Positions 52,102-53,687 of a stretch of DNA of 53,687 bases are shown piece after piece. Numbering within the stretch: position 1 is the first letter of the stretch; every line of letters starts with the position of its first letter. This DNA comes from an uncultured Acetatifactor sp. (lineage in GTDB: Bacteria > Bacillota > Clostridia > Lachnospirales > Lachnospiraceae), in the NCBI GenBank assembly GCA_949840935.1, contig CATKXX010000020.1, forward strand, positions 1 to 53,687, in the 5' to 3' direction. Made by a program: the position numbers and the translations under genes. Under the pieces are notes generated by a model. The model was not told where the DNA came from, searched no databases, and saw nothing but the letters and a program-made list of their open reading frames with translations.

Positions 52102-52581
52102 TTGAAAAGTGCGGAAGATTTGAATCGCGTCATGGATGCCTATGGAGACATGGTGCGGAGAATATGTTTTGTACATCTGAAAAACAGACACGATACAGAG
52201 GATGTTTTTCAGAATGTATATATGAAGTATCTGCTCCATGAGGATTCTTTTGCAAGTGCCGAACACGAAAAGGCATGGTTTGCACGGGTAACGATCAATG
52301 CCTGCACAGACTGGCTTCGATATCTTTCGCGCAGAAAATGGGTTTCTCTCGAAGTAGTGGACGAAGAAAGAGAATCCCTGGATGATTCCTCCGTTGAAAT
52401 CCTTGAAATTGTGTTAAAACTTCCCGAAAAGTACCGGAATGTTATTTACCTGTACTACTACGAGGAATATTCCGCCGCAGAGATTGCGGAAATATTAGGG
52501 AAAAAAGAAAATACCGTATATACATGGCTTTCCAGGGCAAGAGATATATTGCGGGACAGATTGGGAGGTGAATGGGCATGA
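52102..52581 (+). CDS. ECF-type RNA polymerase sigma factor
   Basis: A 159-residue sigma-70 family factor. Region 2 (about 9-70) has GDMVRRICFVHLKNRHDTED, VFQNVYMKYL and AWFARVTINACTDWLRY. Region 4 (about 100-155) has LPEKYRNVIYLYYYEEYSAA, EIAEILGKKENTVYTWLSRA and RDILRDRLGG. The start is TTG at 52102 with GGGGAGGG seven bases upstream; a later ATG would cut into region 2. It lies 27 bases after the Cys-rich gene and overlaps the anti-sigma gene by ATGA. It probably reads the promoter at 51086-51114 and so activates its own operon. Confidence 0.92.
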   Translation: MKSAEDLNRVMDAYGDMVRRICFVHLKNRHDTEDVFQNVYMKYLLHEDSFASAEHEKAWFARVTINACTDWLRYLSRRKWVSLEVVDEERESLDDSSVEILEIVLKLPEKYRNVIYLYYYEEYSAAEIAEILGKKENTVYTWLSRARDILRDRLGGEWA

Positions 52582-53504
52582 ATGCGATCAGAAAAAGCAT
52601 GAGTGAAATACGGGCTACAGAAGATCTGAAGAAAAATACACTGCAATACCTGCTGAAACAGCAGGAAAAAAAAAGCGTCCGTAAGATATACCCTGCTTTC
52701 AGATATGCCCTGACGGCGGCCTGCTTACTTCTCCTGTTTGGCGCAGGCGGCTACTCGGTATACCGAAAGCCGGAATCTTACATCAGCATAGATGTAAACC
52801 CTTCCTTTGAACTGGGCATCAATCGATTCGGCAGGGTTGTCTCCGCAGATGCCTACAACGAAGACGGGCAGAGCGTTTTACAGCACTTGTCCCTGAGAAA
52901 TATCCCTTATATCCAGGCCATCGGCAGGCTGTTGGAAAAAGAGAGCAGCACCGGTTTCCTGAAAGAAGATTCCCTGTTAGTCTTTACCATCGTTTCCAAT
53001 CATTCCTACTCCATGATGGAGGAATTAAGCGCCAGTGAATTCTACCAGGGTTACGAGACATTGATGTATACCAGCGATGCCCTCTCCATGGCGGAAGCGC
53101 ACACTCACGAAATGTCTTTCGGAAGATACAGGGCCTATCAGGAGCTCTCTCAATATGACAGTACTGTCACCGTTGAAGACTGCCACGATATGACCATGAG
53201 TGAACTTCATAGCAGGATTGAAAGCTGTTCAGGACATCAGGGTGAAAGCGGCTCGCAGCACCACACCGATCATCACGGTACGGCTCAGAACGGAACGCAG
53301 GAAATGGACGGCTCCTCCGAACCTGATGTGGCACAGAACCAGGACGCCTCCTCCGAACCTGACACAGCACAGGGCCAGGACGTCATTTCCGAATCTGACG
53401 CAGCGCAGGGCCAGGACGTCATTTCCGAATCTGACGCAGCGCAGGGCCAAGATGACTCCTCCGGGCACGGTGGAACTGGCCATCACGGCACACATCATAA
53501 ATAG
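52578..53504 (+). CDS. RsgI-like transmembrane anti-sigma factor with His-rich C terminus
   Basis: A 308-residue single-pass membrane protein. A short cytoplasmic N terminus (about 1-42) should hold the sigma factor, and a TM helix spans about 43-62. An RsgI-type outer domain follows, with SYISIDVNPSFELGINRFGR (about 68-87). In Clostridium RsgI the Asn-Pro bond of this motif is a self-cleavage site, so Asn74-Pro75 is the candidate here. A helical part follows (to about 215), then His-rich HQGESGSQHHTDHHGT, four 12-residue acidic repeats and the end GHGGTGHHGTHHK. GGAGGTGA precedes the ATG at 52578, which overlaps the sigma stop. RsgI normally pairs with SigI; here the partner is an ECF factor. 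Confidence 0.88.
   Translation: MNAIRKSMSEIRATEDLKKNTLQYLLKQQEKKSVRKIYPAFRYALTAACLLLLFGAGGYSVYRKPESYISIDVNPSFELGINRFGRVVSADAYNEDGQSVLQHLSLRNIPYIQAIGRLLEKESSTGFLKEDSLLVFTIVSNHSYSMMEELSASEFYQGYETLMYTSDALSMAEAHTHEMSFGRYRAYQELSQYDSTVTVEDCHDMTMSELHSRIESCSGHQGESGSQHHTDHHGTAQNGTQEMDGSSEPDVAQNQDASSEPDTAQGQDVISESDAAQGQDVISESDAAQGQDDSSGHGGTGHHGTHHK
53319..53462 (+). repeat. Four 36-base in-frame repeats in the anti-sigma gene
   Basis: Units at 53319, 53355, 53391 and 53427 encode variants of ESDAAQGQDVIS. Units 3 and 4 share long identical runs. They form an acidic, probably unstructured spacer between the sensor part and the His-rich end. Confidence 0.9.
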
Positions 53505-53593
53505 CTTGCCCTTGATGGGATGTTTATAAGAATCTATTTGACTCATTGCTTACAGAAAAATATAATCCCGAGTTTGACACTTGTGAAAAGAAA

Positions 53594-53635
53594 AAACGGC
53601 TACAACCCCAGTGATTTTGCGGGCTGTGGCCGTTT
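53594..53635 (-). terminator. Intrinsic terminator for a minus-strand gene entering from the right
   Basis: AAACGGC-TACAACCC pairs with GGGCTGTG-GCCGTTT over 15 positions with one wobble and one mismatch. On the minus strand it is followed by TTTTTTCTTTTC. In the plus direction the T-run is only three bases, so it mainly serves the right-hand gene. Confidence 0.75.
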
Positions 53636-53656
53636 CTCCCTTGGAAACGATTTGTA

Positions 53657-53687
53657 CTATTTTTTTACTTCTTCCGTTTTGGTGCTT
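53657..53687 (-). CDS. Possible C-terminal end of a gene cut by the window edge
   Basis: Just before the minus-strand terminator a frame reads STKTEEVKK and then TAG at 53657-53659. Another frame ends APKRKK. Either could be the tail of the gene served by the terminator. Ten codons are too few to identify it. Confidence 0.3.
   Translation of the reverse strand, partial: STKTEEVKK

Overview
The window looks like a chromosomal piece from a Gram-positive gut anaerobe of the Clostridia, most likely Lachnospiraceae. The grounds are strong GGAGG-type ribosome sites, YesMN/LplB-YtcP-type sugar ABC loci, lipoprotein solute-binding proteins, MATE pumps, a coiled-coil FtsX-like permease and an RsgI-like anti-sigma factor. 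Family level is an inference from gene content; there is no marker gene other than one tRNA-Lys(CTT).

Layout. (1) 86-158: tRNA-Lys on the minus strand with promoter and terminator. (2) 313-12617: a catabolic locus bracketed by two paralogous AraC regulators. It holds a cysteine desulfidase family protein, a UroD-like protein, an aldo/keto reductase, two M20 dipeptidases and a complete ABC importer (binding protein and two permeases). (3) 12614-14038: a Fur-family regulator and a putative heavy-metal exporter behind a promoter with a perfect 9-5-9 palindrome. (4) 14104-20186: a YesM/YesN two-component pair, a heparinase II/III-like protein and a PilZ protein. (5) 20514-24737: a FtsX-type permease with a very long coiled coil and its ATPase. 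(6) 24876-30222: ApbE, then an operon of hybrid histidine kinase, response regulator, CheX-like protein and a second response regulator. (7) 30491-33142: a mosaic gene relic, an unknown acidic protein and a MATE pump. (8) 33169-40995: a sucrose/fructan locus with LacI regulator, two permeases, binding protein, GH32 and fructokinase. (9) 41013-48117: an AT-richer accessory island. It contains two small inverted-repeat elements (one with an 8-bp target duplication), an intact ATPase/DUF4143 gene and a decayed second copy, a broken OLD-type nuclease, two Rpn relics, a P-loop kinase, a Phd-Doc toxin-antitoxin pair and an HTH-receiver fusion. (10) 48317-50890: GNAT, MATE and sugar O-acetyltransferase. 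(11) 51029-53504: an ECF sigma / RsgI-like anti-sigma operon headed by a secreted protein made of 52-residue eight-cysteine repeats with a histidine-rich tail.

The best candidate for an undescribed system is region 11. A candidate ECF promoter, a structured leader with a 48-codon reading frame, a Cys/His-rich secreted repeat protein, an ECF sigma factor and a transmembrane anti-sigma factor that carries the RsgI self-cleavage-type motif DVNPS and its own His-rich tail form one translationally coupled unit. Other notable points are two tandem leader hairpins with a compensatory base change before the GH32 gene, the short inverted-repeat elements, and the repeated relics in the island that record its rearrangement history. 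All functions are read from sequence motifs; no search was run.
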